64,000 nt of DNA from Conchocele bisecta (GCA_029237695.1 CM055279.1:25237919-25301918); one strand, 5' to 3'. Positions 12,057-25,032 are shown, counted from the first letter of the stretch. Program-made: numbers and translations. Notes: generated by a model not told the origin, from the letters alone.

Positions 12057-12201
12057 GAATACCAGGCTAGTGTATTTTGATATCAAGTTTATCAGGCAAG
12101 GTTAGGAAACGCGTAGGAATTCCGAAGCTTGCCGAAGAATTCCTACCGTTTCCTAGCAGAGCCTGATAAACTTGATATTAAAATACACTAGTCTGGTATT
12201 C
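12057..12201. repeat. Nested hairpin element
   Basis: GAATACCAGGCTAGTGTATT pairs with its inverse ending at 12201, and the middle (GGAAACG.GTAGGAATTC) pairs with GAATTCCTACCGTTTCC. It sits inside the 11.4-13.2 kb element and looks like a later insertion. Confidence 0.8.
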
Positions 12202-13243
12202 TATTTATCAGGTAATGTTTTATGCTCGAAAATGACATTAGATGACGTCGTATTCTAACAGTAGATCTAACCTTGTGAAACAAATGGTATTGGATCTGTG
12301 TCTACTAGTTGCGAAGTTACGTGTTCGCAACTATGTGTCTACATGCATTATTTACAGTATACACCATCTTAGTATCCATGGTATCTGCACAAAAACTACA
12401 AATGGTTTCCTCAAATGGCCCAATACACACATTCTGTTTATAAACACAGACAGCAGTCAGAACACAGGTCACAGCGCGTGTATTATTGATTTAACTGGGG
12501 CAGATGTACCTTGCGATACACAATAAATGAGGTCTGTACTCGCGGGAGATCTACATGTACATGAATTATGTGTACAATTATAACGCAAATGAGTTTAAAT
12601 ACGAATGGGTTTGTCAACGTTTGACTGTTTGGAGATAGTTTAAGGAAAATGGCAGAATGAGAAATGAATCATCGGCAGAATGAGAAATGAATCATCGACA
12701 TTGAATGTGTCACAAAATTCACTTTTGTGCCACAAAATTCAATTCTGTGTCACAAAATTCAATTCTGTCAATTTTGTGAAACAAAATTCAATTCTGTGTC
12801 ACAAAATTCAATTCTGCACACGCATGTAAGAAGGACTACCATTGGGCAGAAACTGCACTGGAGAAATGGGTCACGGTCGCCGATCTACACATTCAATGTC
12901 GATGATTCATTTCTCATTCTGCCGATGATTCATTTCTCATTCTGCCATTTTGCTTCAACTATGTATAATATTGATATATTGGGTTATAGTTTCGCATTGA
13001 AATATTTATACCTGCAAGAGTACTCCACCATCTAGTAAAATGGACTAAGACCGATCTCAACCAATCAACGTAGAGATGACATAGACTATCAAACTCAAAC
13101 TAATTTTTGTGGAGAAAAATGAATTCTGTCCCACAAAACTGAATTTTCTTCACAAAACTCAATTATGTCTTACAAAATTGAATCCTTTAATAAAAAATGA
13201 ATTTTGTATACGAAACGTATGCAGAATTGAATTTTGTGACACA

Positions 13244-13545
13244 GGAGTAATTGCTTTTTATGTCGAAATTGACAATCTGCATTACTCCAATATAGACAAA
13301 AATCAAACGATTTAATGTGTATTAGTCTATTTCGGCCAAAATCTGACGGTGTGGTAGGTGACTCAAAACTAAACTAAAATTAAAATAAATGCTAGTAAAT
13401 AACGAAAACAAATATATATATAAAACCCAATTAACAACACAAAATCAGCAACCACGGTTATCATGATAGGTTAATATAGCATTCTGATACAGCACACTAA
13501 CATAGGGTGAGGGTGGCACGTCAAATACCATACCGTCAGAAATCA
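13244..13545. other. Noncoding stretch, no gene seen
   Basis: AT-rich; nothing recognised. Confidence 0.4.
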
Positions 13546-13623
13546 CTTTCTTCTTCTCTTCTCTTCTCTTCTCTTCTCTTCTCTTCTCTTCTCTTCTCTT
13601 CTCTTCTCTTCTCTCCTCTTCTC
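13546..13623. repeat. (TCTTC)n pentanucleotide microsatellite
   Basis: About 14 consecutive TCTTC units, with one variant near the right end. Confidence 0.95.
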
Positions 13624-14193
13624 GATGGTGATTAGGTAGGATTGGGACTAAATGTGACTATAAGTTAATTACGTAGAGCACACTTTCTAGACATTAGTGA
13701 CTCAGATAGTACACTCGCCACTTAATTTCATTTGACCAGTCCGTATGCCACTCAAAACGCACAAATCACGTAAACTAGTATGGGTTCCCCTCAATCATCT
13801 ATAATCGATACCCAGCCGTACTATATCACACACATATAAGCTGATGGGTGCTATAGGAGGCCTCAAATTATAGGTTACCATACCTGCATAGATTCTTCTA
13901 TATTTGACGCACATTGTTGGAGCCTGAATTATAAATGCAACATTTATCAAAATTCGGAAATATAAACAAGACCGACGACCATCGGCCTGCTTCTTTACTG
14001 GGCTATATATCCCGGGTATGGAAGGTGTTCGAGCCAATTCCCACCCTTAAATATGAGCCGAATGAATTAATGAATCAGTTGCAAGTATAATGTGAATAAT
14101 ACTAAACTTGTATTGAAATGTGAATGATCGAATGTTGCACCCGTTCAACTTGCTTACACCGCCACAGTGTGCAACGTCTTGGATAGGAGTGTA
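13624..14193. other. Noncoding stretch
   Basis: No gene or repeat unit was identified. The short minus-strand frame at 13795-14037 has no recognisable feature. Confidence 0.4.
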
Positions 14194-14393
14194 TATCAAA
14201 ATCCCCTTCGTTCATAATCCCCTTCGCTGAAAAATGATAGGGTATCATAATCCCCTTCATAGTTTTGCAGGGGCTATCATAATCCCCTTCATATATTTGC
14301 AGGGGCTATCATAACCCCCTCCATCGTTTTTGCAGGGGCTATCATACTCCCCTCCATGATCTTAACAGGGCTACCATAATCCCCAGCATGTAT
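14194..14393. repeat. Minisatellite, ~38-bp units
   Basis: GGGGCTATCATAATCCCCTT units recur about five times with divergence. Each unit contains its own small inverted repeat (GGGG...CCCC). Confidence 0.8.
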
Positions 14394-15454
14394 ATTGCCC
14401 GAGATATTAACTTAACAAAAGTTCGCTAGCTTGAGAATATATATATCGAGTACATCGGTCATCTGTAATTATTTACGTGATTTAACTAATTGTTACGACT
14501 GTGTGGTTGTTTACTCCGCATAACTATAGTGCAGGCTTCATAATGATTAATAAACAGTGTAAGCCAGCTCAGACTCATACACGTACACATTTTAAAAATC
14601 GATTAGAAAATAGCATACACGCATATACGGTCTTCATCGGCGCAGTCTGATTATAGTATCCACCTATAGCAACTGACATACTGATTTGTAATTTCAGCAT
14701 AGACTTTGTCTTATTTGATCATCTTTGAGATAATTGCAACTTGCAATACTTAATATAATTTCATCTTTATTTTATATGTTTAGAACGAATTAACGTAATT
14801 CCCTTTTACGTACACGGGAATTATAAATCTTGGTCGGATTAAGTTAGTCTACAAATTTACTTACGCTGGTTGTAAATGTTTGTATCGTTGCATGATTTAT
14901 CTATATTTCATGTGAATATTAACGGGATTTATACCGATTATCGAAACTAATATTGGTGAAAGTGTCACAAATTATAAACTTGTCAATAAATGGAAATGTG
15001 TTGTTTTTATTTACTGGGAATTAAGCAGGATCATCGCGAATTATTTACTGCAAACTAAACTTCATTGAACTTTATTTGTACAAAGGAAGAATATTTAATT
15101 CCACATTTGGTAAAAAATATATGCTATGTCATTTACGGAAACCATATTTAACTTTGGAAATCATGTTCACGTGGTCATAAATGTCATTTTCAATAAAATA
15201 AACATGCTCGGGAAGTGAGATACATGTTAACCTGACACGTTAATTCGAATATCACAGTGGTCAATGGTGGATCGCCACACTACATGTACATGTAAAATTG
15301 CATACATCACGTGACACCTGTAGATTTCCGGGAGATTACGGAAAAAGCCGATATCACGGAAATTGCCGACTGATCATCACGTATTGGTCAGCTGAAATTG
15401 ACCACGTTGTCACTATGGATTTTGTCCAGGTAAGGTGGCCGCTAACGGTATGAT
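14394..15454. other. Noncoding stretch, no gene seen
   Basis: AT-rich sequence without recognisable genes or repeat units. Confidence 0.4.
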
Positions 15455-15760
15455 TAAAGTGCGCATTGGAGATTTTTGGCGCATTGGGCGCATTGGGCGC
15501 ATTGGAGATTTCGCGGCGCATTGGAGTTTTATATGTCATATATCTTCTAAATAATAGCATAACATTCATTTTCTTCTTGTTGTATATAATACAGTGTTAC
15601 ATATCTATAATACATTTAAGTCAAGGTGAATGCGCATGTGTAAAGTCGATTTTGTATCAATTTTCGAAAAAAATGCCTTCCGAAAATATAATATGGCCTC
15701 GGCGCAATGGAGATTTCGGGGCGCATTGGAGATTTATATTTCTTTAATGACTATCCATGA
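15455..15760. repeat. GCGCATTGGAGATTT repeat block, copy 1
   Basis: Repeats of GGCGCATTGGAGATTT and GGGCGCATTGG are followed by TATATGT and a TTTAAGTCAAGGTGAATGCG segment. Same-strand copies lie at 21560-22060, and an inverse copy is at 22900-23165. Confidence 0.8.
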
Positions 15761-16221
15761 ATTACCGTGTTTTACCAGTGAAATCGAAATCCATCTTACA
15801 CCCGTGAAATACCAGATTCGCCGTGAAATATCGATTTCGAAAACTCACTGCTTTGCCGAACTACTTTCTTAGGCTCCGCCCATTGTACTTATATGCAATA
15901 AACTATGTTTAAACTAAATTAGGCCCCGCCCAACTGGGGAATTTTAGTAGTTGCATGATTATGTCCCTTGTACACCGGCGATTAGCTCCCTTGCTGGATG
16001 CGCGCATCGAGCAACATTTGTCATCTGCTAGAGCTACCGAAGGAGGAAGGAGGAAATCGCGGAACTGGTCAATTTGCTTTGGCAAATAGATACGAATTAA
16101 ACATGAGGACCCTCAAATAACACCATTGCTCAACATTTAGCATGTTTAGTAAAAAAAGATTAATGGCAATCAAAATAACAAATAAAACTTGATGAATTGA
16201 ATATCTTAAAATATCCAGCAA

Positions 16222-16740
16222 TCTTCATTCTTGATCTTGAAATTCTCTGTGATCAATCAGGTGCTTGTATCTATGTTTGTAACATAACTGTTCTACTTTA
16301 TATTCAAAAGAACAGTCGCCCCAAGAACAGACATTTTCAACATGTACGACAATGTTGACATTTTCTGTGTAATCCATGGAATTCCATTATAATTGTTAAT
16401 CTTCATTCTTGATCTTGAAATTCTCCGTGCTGAATCAGGTGCTTGTATCTATGCTTGCGACACAACAGTTCTACTTTATATTCAAAAGAACAGTCGCCCC
16501 AAGAACGGACATTTGCAACCTGTACGACAACGTTGACATTTTCTGTGTAATCCATGGAATTCCATTAGAATTGTTAATCTTCATTCTTGATCTTGAAATT
16601 CTCCGTGATGAATCAGGTGCTTATATCTATGCTTGCGACACAACTGTTCTACTTTAAATTCAAAAGAACAGTCGCCCCAACCCCAAGAACGGAAATTTGC
16701 AACCTGTACGACAACGTTGACATTTTCTGTGTAATCCACC
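16222..16740. repeat. Three tandem copies of a 178-bp unit
   Basis: TCTTCATTCTTGATCTTGAA begins each unit at 16222, 16400 and 16578, a spacing of exactly 178 bp. Each unit contains AACAGTCGCCCCAAGAAC and ACGTTGACATTTTCTGTG-like sequence. The third copy has a small CCCCAA duplication and diverges after ~16738. The ORFs across it are repeat translations. Confidence 0.9.
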
Positions 16741-16925
16741 AGAGCGACACTGAAATATTTTTCAGAATTCTGTCATTTATCCTAAATCTCTATGCTACAG
16801 AAGTCAGAGAAAAGCATGTCAAATTTAACTCTTTGAATGCTAGTGGTGAAAATAACCTCCAAATACATCGTGCACTTTCATTATTTTCAGAGAGCAATAA
16901 GTAAACAAACATCTTCAATTTAACT

Positions 16926-17494
16926 AGTTTGCGAACTGTAACTTGCAATCTACTCCCGCACCGTCCGTGGCCACAGTTATGATTCCACTCATAGGCCTTC
17001 TCTGCAGAATAGCGAATCAGGTCCGATTCGCACTTTAGCAGTTAATTGTGAAAGATTTTATATATTTTAGAACTGAAATGAGTGTTAATATTATGAAAAT
17101 AATTAACATATTCAAGTACTTATGACATAAATGTACATATGTAGTTGATCTGATAAGTAAATTTAAGCTATTATCAACAAGTGATCCAGTCAGCGGCAGC
17201 CAAATTCCAACACGTAAAAGTTAAGATGGAGTCCATTTTTTGTAAAGGCCAAAAATAATTGTCTAAACCTTCTACAATAGTAAAATTTGTTTCAGAATTA
17301 TTTGTAATTATTACTTTTATAATACTATTACTAATATTTTTTTCAGATGGAAATTCCGAAAATAATATGTCACAATTAACTGCTAAAATGCGAATCAGAT
17401 CTGATTCGCTATTCTGCAGAGAAGACATATGAGTGGAATCGTAACTCAGCCTACGGATGGTACAGGAGTAGAATGCAAGTTACCGTTCGCAACT
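16926..17494. mobile_element. Non-autonomous TIR element, ~570 bp
   Basis: The left ~125 bp (AGTTTGCGAACTGTAACTTG ... TTCTCTGCAGAATAGCGAAT) is matched in reverse by the right arm ending at 17494. The interior ~320 bp is AT-rich with no coding potential. Confidence 0.8.
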
Positions 17495-19400
17495 ACATTT
17501 TGACAGGATGTCTCAAAAAGAAAGATAAAACACCGAGAGTTGTCCACATACCAGTTATTTCAGTTTGAAAAATCGAAACAGAGTGCTACACAAAGAGCAA
17601 AAATAATGAAAATCAACTTGAGAATTAACAATTAATTAATTTTATTATTGTTCCTTTCAGTTCCAGAATAAAAACTGATCCAAAAGTTGACCGATGATGG
17701 CGTGCCACAAAATCAAATAATACAAAAAAAATGCTAACAGTTTGTTTAAACAACTGCAGCCATTTGAACACTTATGCAAACAAGAAACATCTCTGACATA
17801 CTTTGAAAATGACGTTATTGAAACGCTAACGTTTGTACAATGCAGCACAACAGCCTACAGTAGAAATGCGTGTTCATAGATTCATTGACTGTGCTTCCTG
17901 TAAACTGTATTTGCTGATAAGTTTCACTAAATGTATCTACAACTGTTACTATGAATACTATCAAACATCGAACAGAATAAAACTATGATATGTACATGTA
18001 GTGAACAAACCAAACGCACCACTATCAATGTTAAATCTATAATTAGCCGACATGTGACCTCGTAATTTGCTACTATCGCCAACTATCACAGATTATGCAT
18101 ATGCATGTACCGTCAGAAAGATACATTGTAATTATTTGAGAATTTAGTTCACAGAATCTAATTGACGTTATTTACGTAACAGTTAATTGTGACGTCACTT
18201 ATTGATGTAGACATTACGTCACTCATCAAGGACCAAACACAAACAACTAAACGACATCCTGGTGTTTGAAATTGAAAAATCTGTGACTAATTCTGTAGAA
18301 ATAATGTCCTGAATTTGGTTATAATTTGGATAGGCCATATTATGGCTGCACATATCAATGACTTCAGCGCCAGATGGTGTATAGAGGGTAGTCAGACACC
18401 CCCGGGGAGTTTTAAACCAATTAAAAATCGACTGTCCATACCCGACTCTCGGAATTAAATTTACCTCGTACTAGCAGGTAGGAGGTCTATGGAAAAATCC
18501 TGCGCTGACCCCCACTCCCTCGGCTGCTCACCGTCGCGCCACTGCCCCCCACACCGAGAGGGCAGATATTGTTATATTAGGCGTGTCAGCTTAAAACAGT
18601 TATTGTGTGGGCTACCCGTCTCGATCATGTCTATGAATTTACTGCCGGTACTGATTTTTTATATAAGTTTCTTCAAATTTTAAAAATGTACGCATTTATC
18701 AACCGTAATTTGTATATTCCTTCATATGTTTGTATTTGCGTGACTGATGCCCGCGCGACGTCATGCGTATTTATTTAGTAAGTGGAATGTATAGTTGTTA
18801 AAATAAAAAGTGGACTGTCAGAACATTCAGGGCAAAATTATCCATTACTTTGTATTTTTAAATGTGTGTCGGTTTTAATTTTTGATAATGGGTTTACCAT
18901 TTGAAAACAAATATATATACATGTACATAAACCTGTCAATGTCGGGAAAATGTGTCGATGTGACATACATGATTGTATAATTGTTATAAAATGTTCTGAT
19001 AAAAATACCGGCAGTAAGCATAATCGTACTGGTGCATGTATATGTATACACTGTATCCTCTCGTCGGGAATAATTAATTTGTAAACGAAATTTTCAATTT
19101 AATTGTGTTGCGTTTCAGAAAAAGTACATTCAACGCCTTAAGCTTTGTAAACAAAGAAATGAGTGACCAACCAAGCCATGCTAAAAAGCACCGTGGCGTA
19201 TGTATGTGTATTTTGAAGTCATGTTTGCACACTATATAATCACGTCAGTTATTTACACACTAAATTTGTACCGACCACAAAATTGCGACATTTGTTTGAA
19301 GCGTCTCGTTTGAATTTAGAAGCGTTGAATCTGAAAATATAGAAGTTGTGTATTCCAGGGCGGATTCACGTAGGGGAAAACCCGGTGAGCGTCCCCCTAA
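17495..19400. other. Noncoding stretch
   Basis: No gene was recognised. It contains short GT/AT-rich runs and no clear tandem array. Confidence 0.4.
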
Positions 19401-19404
19401 AAGT

Positions 19405-19640
19405 TTAGGCGAGTAAAGATATGTTTGCTCTAAAATGCGCTATAACGCAGCAAAATGGGGAGTAGACATCAAAAATATTCAGGAGGGCATACCGCCGGAC
19501 CCATCTAGCAGTCTCCCGAGCTCCGCTTGGTCGACGAACAAACGGTGCTAGTTCGAAAATATAGTAAAATGTTTCAATTAAGAAGTCCCGCCCCCCCCCC
19601 TTCCTAACCTGAAATCCTGGATCCGCTCCTGGTATTTGCT
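19405..19640 (-). repeat. Fragment of a dispersed repeat (translates to PGADPGFQVRKGG)
   Basis: The minus strand near 19590-19630 reads GADPGFQVRKGG. As I recall, this string recurs in conceptual translations of dispersed repeats from many marine invertebrates, so I treat it as a transposon remnant and not a host gene. A poly-C tract lies at ~19589-19600. Confidence 0.45.
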
Positions 19641-20034
19641 TTATATTATTTACACGCCTCCTACTGGAACGTCCCTTTGATAACTGAAAAAAACAATAAA
19701 GCACGCAGACATCCAATGTTTAGTAGTAAGTACATTAACAACGATCTAAAGTAGGACTTCTTAAATTTGTAAATGTTGGACACCTGTGCATCTGCGCAGC
19801 CTGATCAGGGTCTGCACTGATTGCAAAAATACTAGTAAAATATATGCCATACATTCATATAACCATATTTACAAATGGTCAATTAAAATAATATTTAACA
19901 GTCATCAAACGGCAATCGTACGGCTGATGTAATGTGATATTTTTGAAAGTCGCTAAAAATTACGTGACATTAGAAGGTACATGCAAGTGGTTGCAGATAC
20001 AGATGCAAATCAGTAGGCTACGTCCCTGGGGCCC

Positions 20035-20200
20035 GTTTCACTAAACTTCGTAAGACTAAAATGTTCGTAAGTACACAATTAAGATAGTCTGTAAATTCCA
20101 CATTAACAACATTTTCCTGTAAACAATTATTTGATTTACATTTATTGAGCAGCTTATGTTCAATAAATGTAAATCAATCAATTGAAATTTCCAGACGGTC
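20035..20200. repeat. CACTAAACTTCGTA element, copy 1 (degraded)
   Basis: Shares CACTAAACTTCGTA, ATGTTCGTAAGTNCA, CACATTAACA and TATGTTCAATAAATGTAAAT with the better preserved copy at 46660-46876. The right arm is not preserved here. Confidence 0.65.
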
Positions 20201-21555
20201 CTAGATTTGCACAATACCAACACACGAAATACTAAATAATAAAACATGTTTGGCCCAGTGTCAACATGATGCGATATGTCAGGAGCCGCGTAATTATTTT
20301 TCTGACAATTTCCCAATTTTATTTTATGTTGATTTTCGAAACATTCGACGGTGAACTAGTAAATCAAATGAATTAAGACCTAGGCCCAGTTCTATCCGTG
20401 GCAAATTTTATCCAGAATACGTGTCACAGTTAATGAGTCAACAGTTTATATTTTCTTTAATAAAAGTAACGGTTGCGGACACACTTTCACGTAGAGCGGG
20501 GCCGGGTCCGACCGGCCGTCGGCACTAACCGCCCCATCAGTAAACACGTTTAAACCTAAGTTGATATCTTATATTGCGCATGTTCATTTCCCCGTGAGTT
20601 TTAAAGTTGCGACAAACAGTGCAGAAATTATTGCCATTACGAATTAAATCGTTTTCCATAGAACGACATCTGTAAACCAAGACCTTTTCATAAATATGAC
20701 CACGCAATATGTAGATATACGTAGACACATAATTAAGTCATGAATACATGAATGCAGTGTTACCCGAATGTGTCATATTTCGAAAATCGGTTGTCACGTT
20801 CAAATTATGAAGGTTAGCGTTACTCATCAAAATGCGTAATGCAATGTAATCTATAAATAAATCCCAAAATCGGAACTGGCTGTGTACCGCGTGTACGGTT
20901 CCGTCTTAGACGGCCGAAAATACCGACCCCGCTCTAATCTGAACGGGACCGTATAGTATAATTAGTAAAGAGCGCACACACGCGCCCCGGGGTCGATCTC
21001 AAAGTTGTAAGTACATGTACAGCTGACGGAGGTCGCCAGACAGGATAAGTTTGTTTTCTGTGAGTATTCCGGTTTCAACCCAAATTAAGAAACATGCAGA
21101 CGCCTCCATCTACGCCGACTACAATTGTTCTCGCGTTTGTTTGTAATTGTTATATACATATATAAATAAAGTTTAAAAGAAATATTAGCATTATGATTAC
21201 ATAATACTGATATTGTTATGTGTTATCTAAAAATACGGGTCGTATGGTTATTTAGTTTCAAATGTCATTTCACAAGTCGTCCATATAATATATTATAAAA
21301 ATCATAAATGCAATATGCCCATTTGTATAAAAATAATCGACAAAATTACTACGTATTTCCTTGAAGGAAACCGAAGAAAAAAAAGACAACTATCTGAACC
21401 ACTATGAAAACAACTGTACAATTCTGCCACGCATATCCAACATTAAAATTGTGAGCCGTAAAGCGTACGGCTATAAATAGGACAACTTATTGCAATGGCG
21501 CAACAATTTTCAGCCTTTCATGACGTTGTGATTAAGGCTGGTTTTCACAGAGCGC
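20201..21555. other. Noncoding stretch, no gene seen
   Basis: No supportable ORF. GC-rich patches near 20490-20540 and 20890-20995 contain GGGCCGGGTCCGACC-like sequence and no recognised gene. Confidence 0.4.
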
Positions 21556-22060
21556 GGCCCATATTTAAGTCAAGGTGATGCACATGTGTAAAGTTGATGT
21601 TGTATCTAATTTTATAAAAATACCTACCGAAAATACAATATGGCCTCGGCGCATTGGAGATTTCGGGGCGCATTGGAGATTTATATGTTATATATCATCT
21701 TAATAAAAACATAAAATTCATTGTTTTCTTGTTGTATATAATATACTGTTACATATCTATAATATAAATTTAAGTCAATGTGAATGCGCATGTGTAAAGT
21801 TGTTTTTGTATCAATATTAGATAAATACCTACGGAATATGATATGGTCGCGGCGCATTGGAGATTTTGGGGCGCATTGGAGTTTTATATGTTACATATCT
21901 ACTAATCACAAACATAAAAATAATGTTTACTTGTTGAATATAATATACTGTTACAAATCTATAATAAAAATGTATATATATTTAAGTCAAGGTAAATGCC
22001 CATGACTGTGTAAAGTGGAGATTTCTGGGCGAATTGGAGTTTTATATGTTATATGTAAAG
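21556..22060. repeat. GCGCATTGGAGATTT repeat block, copies 2-3
   Basis: TTTAAGTCAAGGTGATGCAC, GGCGCATTGGAGATTT and TATATGTTATATATC segments occur about three times with ~200-bp spacing. They are related to 15455-15760. Confidence 0.8.
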
Positions 22061-22305
22061 CAATGGAGTATGTCCGGCGAATTGAAGAGATAATTGTTCT
22101 ACTTTGACATTTTAATCCACATACTGGCTACCCAGTCAGATCAGGATCTACTCTGATATTGTAACACATATATTTGCTACACAGTCTGATCAGGATATAC
22201 ACTGATATTGTAAAACATATATAATGACTACCCTTTTCGATCAAGATCTATATTGTCAGTATTACTTATCAAACAACAGGGCATGTTATTACGGAAGCGT
22301 ATACC

Positions 22306-22895
22306 GACCGATAACAACTATAAACGTAAGTATTAACAAAAAACAGAAATGTATAATGCGTATCACATAGCGTCGTCTTTTTTTTTACTTTACGAGAACA
22401 AACTATATTCAAATTAAGTATAAATGCATCAACACATGTGACATAACACTTTCTCTGACATATATTGGTTGTAAACACTCGCAGATCAATGACAAATATA
22501 AAGTTGAGTATTAACAACAGCAGAACGATATAATTCGTATTATGTAAAGCAAACTTTTTTTTACTTTATGTAACATGTAAGGGGGGTCGGTATACGCTTC
22601 GACCGATAACAACTATAAACGTAAGTATTAACAAAAAACAGAAATATATAATGCGTATCACATAGCGTCGTCTTTTGTTTTACTTTACGAGAACAAATTA
22701 TATTCAAATTAAGTATAAAATGCATCAACACATGTGACATAACACTTTCTCTGACATATATTGGTTGTAAACACTCGCAGATCAATGACAAATATAAAGT
22801 TGAGTATTAACAACAGCAGAACGATATAATTCGTATTATGTAAAGCAAACTTTTTTTTACTTTATGTAACATGTAAGGGGGGTCGGTATACGCTT
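22306..22895. repeat. Direct duplication of a 295-bp unit
   Basis: GACCGATAACAACTATAAAC starts both units, at 22306 and 22601. The copies are almost identical over ~280 bp, through ATATTGGTTGTAAACACTCG and the final TTACTTTATG region. The two minus-strand ORFs here are parallel translations of the duplicate. Confidence 0.92.
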
Positions 22896-22899
22896 CCGT

Positions 22900-23185
22900 A
22901 CTTCCGTACCAATGCGCCGAGGCCATTTTATATTTTCGGTACCGATATTTTTCTAAAATTGATAAAAAATCAACTTTACACATGCGCGCATTCACCTTGA
23001 CTTAAATATATATTATAGATATGTAACAATATATTATATATAATAATAACAAATTGAATTTAATGTTTTTATTAAGAAGGTATATAACATATAAAACTCC
23101 AATGAGCCGCGAAATCTCCAATGCGCCGAATGCGCCAAAAAATATCCAATGCGCACTTTAGTCATACCCTGGCCGCGAAAGTTGG
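22900..23185. repeat. GCGCATTGG repeat block, inverted copy
   Basis: Reverse complement of the 15.43-15.76 kb block: CCAATGCGCCGA, ACTTTACACATGCGC and CTCCAATG...CGAAATCTCC. It continues outward into CATACCCTGGCCGCGAAA, matching in inverse the TGGCCGCTAACGGTATGATT flank at 15436. Confidence 0.8.
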
Positions 23186-23190
23186 ATATG

Positions 23191-23345
23191 GGAATACAAC
23201 CATGGGCAGTTGTGTTTGCTGTAGTATGAAAACAAATTGGTCCGTTTAAAGTTGTAAGGATTCCTCCTTCGGACTCCTCGCAAACCTTAAACAGACCAAA
23301 TGTTTTTCATACTACAGTAAACGCAACTGCTCATGGTTTTATTCC
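23191..23345. repeat. Hairpin (MITE-like) element
   Basis: GGAATACAACCATGGGCAGT pairs with the inverse ending ATGGTTTTATTCC at 23345. TAGTATGAAAACAAATTGGT pairs with ACCAAATGTTTTTCATACTA. The loop around 23265 is CTCCTTCGGACTCC. Confidence 0.8.
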
Positions 23346-23461
23346 TTATTACTTATATTTATACTGCATTTTCGAATAGTTTCAAAGATGTAAATAAACA
23401 TATACGGTGTAATAAATAGTAATCTAATGGGTACATGTGTGCGCGTTTCGTAATCATTATA

Positions 23462-23611
23462 GGAATGAATCGCCTTTTTGTGGAATTTATCGGGGTATAA
23501 ACTTGGAAAAGTCGCGGGAATACTGGACGAAGGCCGGAAGGCCTCGTCCAGTATTCCCGCGACTTTTCAAAGTTTATATCCCCGATAAATTCCACAAAAA
23601 TACCATTCATT
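23462..23611. repeat. Hairpin (MITE-like) element
   Basis: Arms of ~70 nt: GTGGAATTTATCGGGGTATA and CGCGGGAATACTGGACGA pair with their inverses on the right. The apex is GGCCGGAAGGCC. Confidence 0.85.
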
Positions 23612-24164
23612 CGTTATAATTCCAGCATTTGAAATAAATTCATCAAGAAAATGTGTTTATTTTCCGTTTTCTTAAGAATGATTTTAACTGCGCCTGACGG
23701 TTACGGAAAGTAGTTCGACATTGGAGTTTACTCGGATATCATTAAATGTATGTGGCTGTGAATGGAGGAATGAGTTTTACGACCAGTGTAGGTCCAGATC
23801 AGACTATGTGGATGCATAGGCTATTATATTATAATGATCACAATACATGTTTGCACGTTTTGTAATCATGAAGTGTTCTTATCATTACGAATCTATTTTG
23901 TGTTTGGTGTTTAACGGCCTATCAACAGCTAATGTCATGTAAAGCCGGGAAAACGTATTCGATCCCGTTGTATCATCCTGCATTGGGGGTGGGGGGGGGG
24001 GGAAGGGAATTAGAATAACCTGACCTGGTCCATACCACACCAAATTCACTTGGCGCCTTCCCCTAAAATAGGATTACGAATAATCGCAATGCTCACATAA
24101 GGGGTATAACCAGATTCAACTGTCAAATACAAAATGCTAAATACGTATATGAGGGCCAAACCAG
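23612..24164. other. Noncoding stretch with dispersed-repeat copies
   Basis: GTGGCTGTGAATGGAGGAAT at ~23751 starts a copy of the dispersed repeat described at 36772-37008. A poly-G run is at ~23987-24001. A segment ending TTGGCGCCTTCCCCT is repeated at 24620-24870. Confidence 0.5.
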
Positions 24165-24475
24165 GTGCCTATTTCATCAAAATTGCAAAGTATACTTTTA
24201 TAGAAAGGTATACTTTGAGGGAGAAATTTTCAATTTTTTTATAAATTCGTTATTTTTTATTATGCTGAATTTATTACATTATTACAGCCATTTTTGATAA
24301 GGTAATAAATTCAGTATAATAAGTATGCATACTTTTAATCGTCAAATATATGCAGCTGTTAGTTTTATATGAAATAATGCATTTCGGGAAAAATAAATGA
24401 TTACTCGCTCAAAGTATACTTTGCTAGATAATTATACTTTGCAATGTTGATGAAATCGGCTATTGGTCTCCAGTC
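24165..24475. repeat. Fold-back element, AAAGTATACTTT-rich
   Basis: ATTTCATCAAAATTGCAAAG at the left pairs loosely with CTTTGCAATGTTGATGAAAT at the right. AAAGTATACTTT and TTATTATGCTGAATTTATTA pair internally. Confidence 0.7.
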
Positions 24476-25032
24476 GGAATTCCGGTAAGAATGAACACCG
24501 AAAGTTAAACTAACCCTTTGCATACTCCCACCTACCATCCACTATCATTACATATTTGTGGCTGTGATTGGAGAAATTAGTCGTATGGGTGTTACGACCA
24601 GTGAAGATCTCGATCATAATATGTTTTGTAATCATGAAGTGTTCTTATCATTACATATCTATTTGTTGATTGGTGTTTAACGGCATATCAACAGCTAAGG
24701 TCATGTAAAGCCGGGAAAACGGGTTAGATCCAGTTTTAGCATGCTGCATTGGGGGCAAAATCAGAATAGAATATTTACGTCGAGAAAAAATATATTCAGC
24801 CCTGAAATTAGAATGACTTGGTCCATACCACACCAAATTCACTTGGCCCTTCCCCTAAAATAGGATTACGAATAATCGTAATGCTCACATAAGGGTTATA
24901 ACCATATTCAACTGTCACATACAAAATCCGGTAAGGATGAACCACGAAACATAGTTGTGGCTGTGATTGGAGAAATTAGTCGTATGGGTGTTACGACCAG
25001 TGAAGATCTCGATCATAATATGTGGATGCATA
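24476..25032. other. Noncoding stretch with duplicated repeat segments
   Basis: GTGGCTGTGATTGGAGAAAT occurs at ~24558 and ~24958, each followed by AGTCGTATGGGTGTTACGAC. No gene was seen. Confidence 0.6.

Larger units (their letters stand above)
11438..13243. mobile_element. Long-TIR element with CACAAAATTCAATTCTG arrays, no gene
   Basis: The segment around 11735-11885 (GATAGTCTATGTCATCTCTA, then ACCAATCA-type and TCCATTTTACTAGATGG) is repeated in inverse orientation at 12955-13095. Outside it, TTTTGTATACGAAACGTATG-type sequence is also inverted. Arrays of GTGTCACAAAATTCAATTCT occur at 11478-11615 and 12710-12815. No ORF has coding character; those spanning the arrays read the repeat. Confidence 0.65.

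Noticed and set aside
16409..16904. Two similar ORFs as a duplicated gene
   Set aside because: They lie in the 178-bp tandem array and repeat with it, with no other sign of coding.
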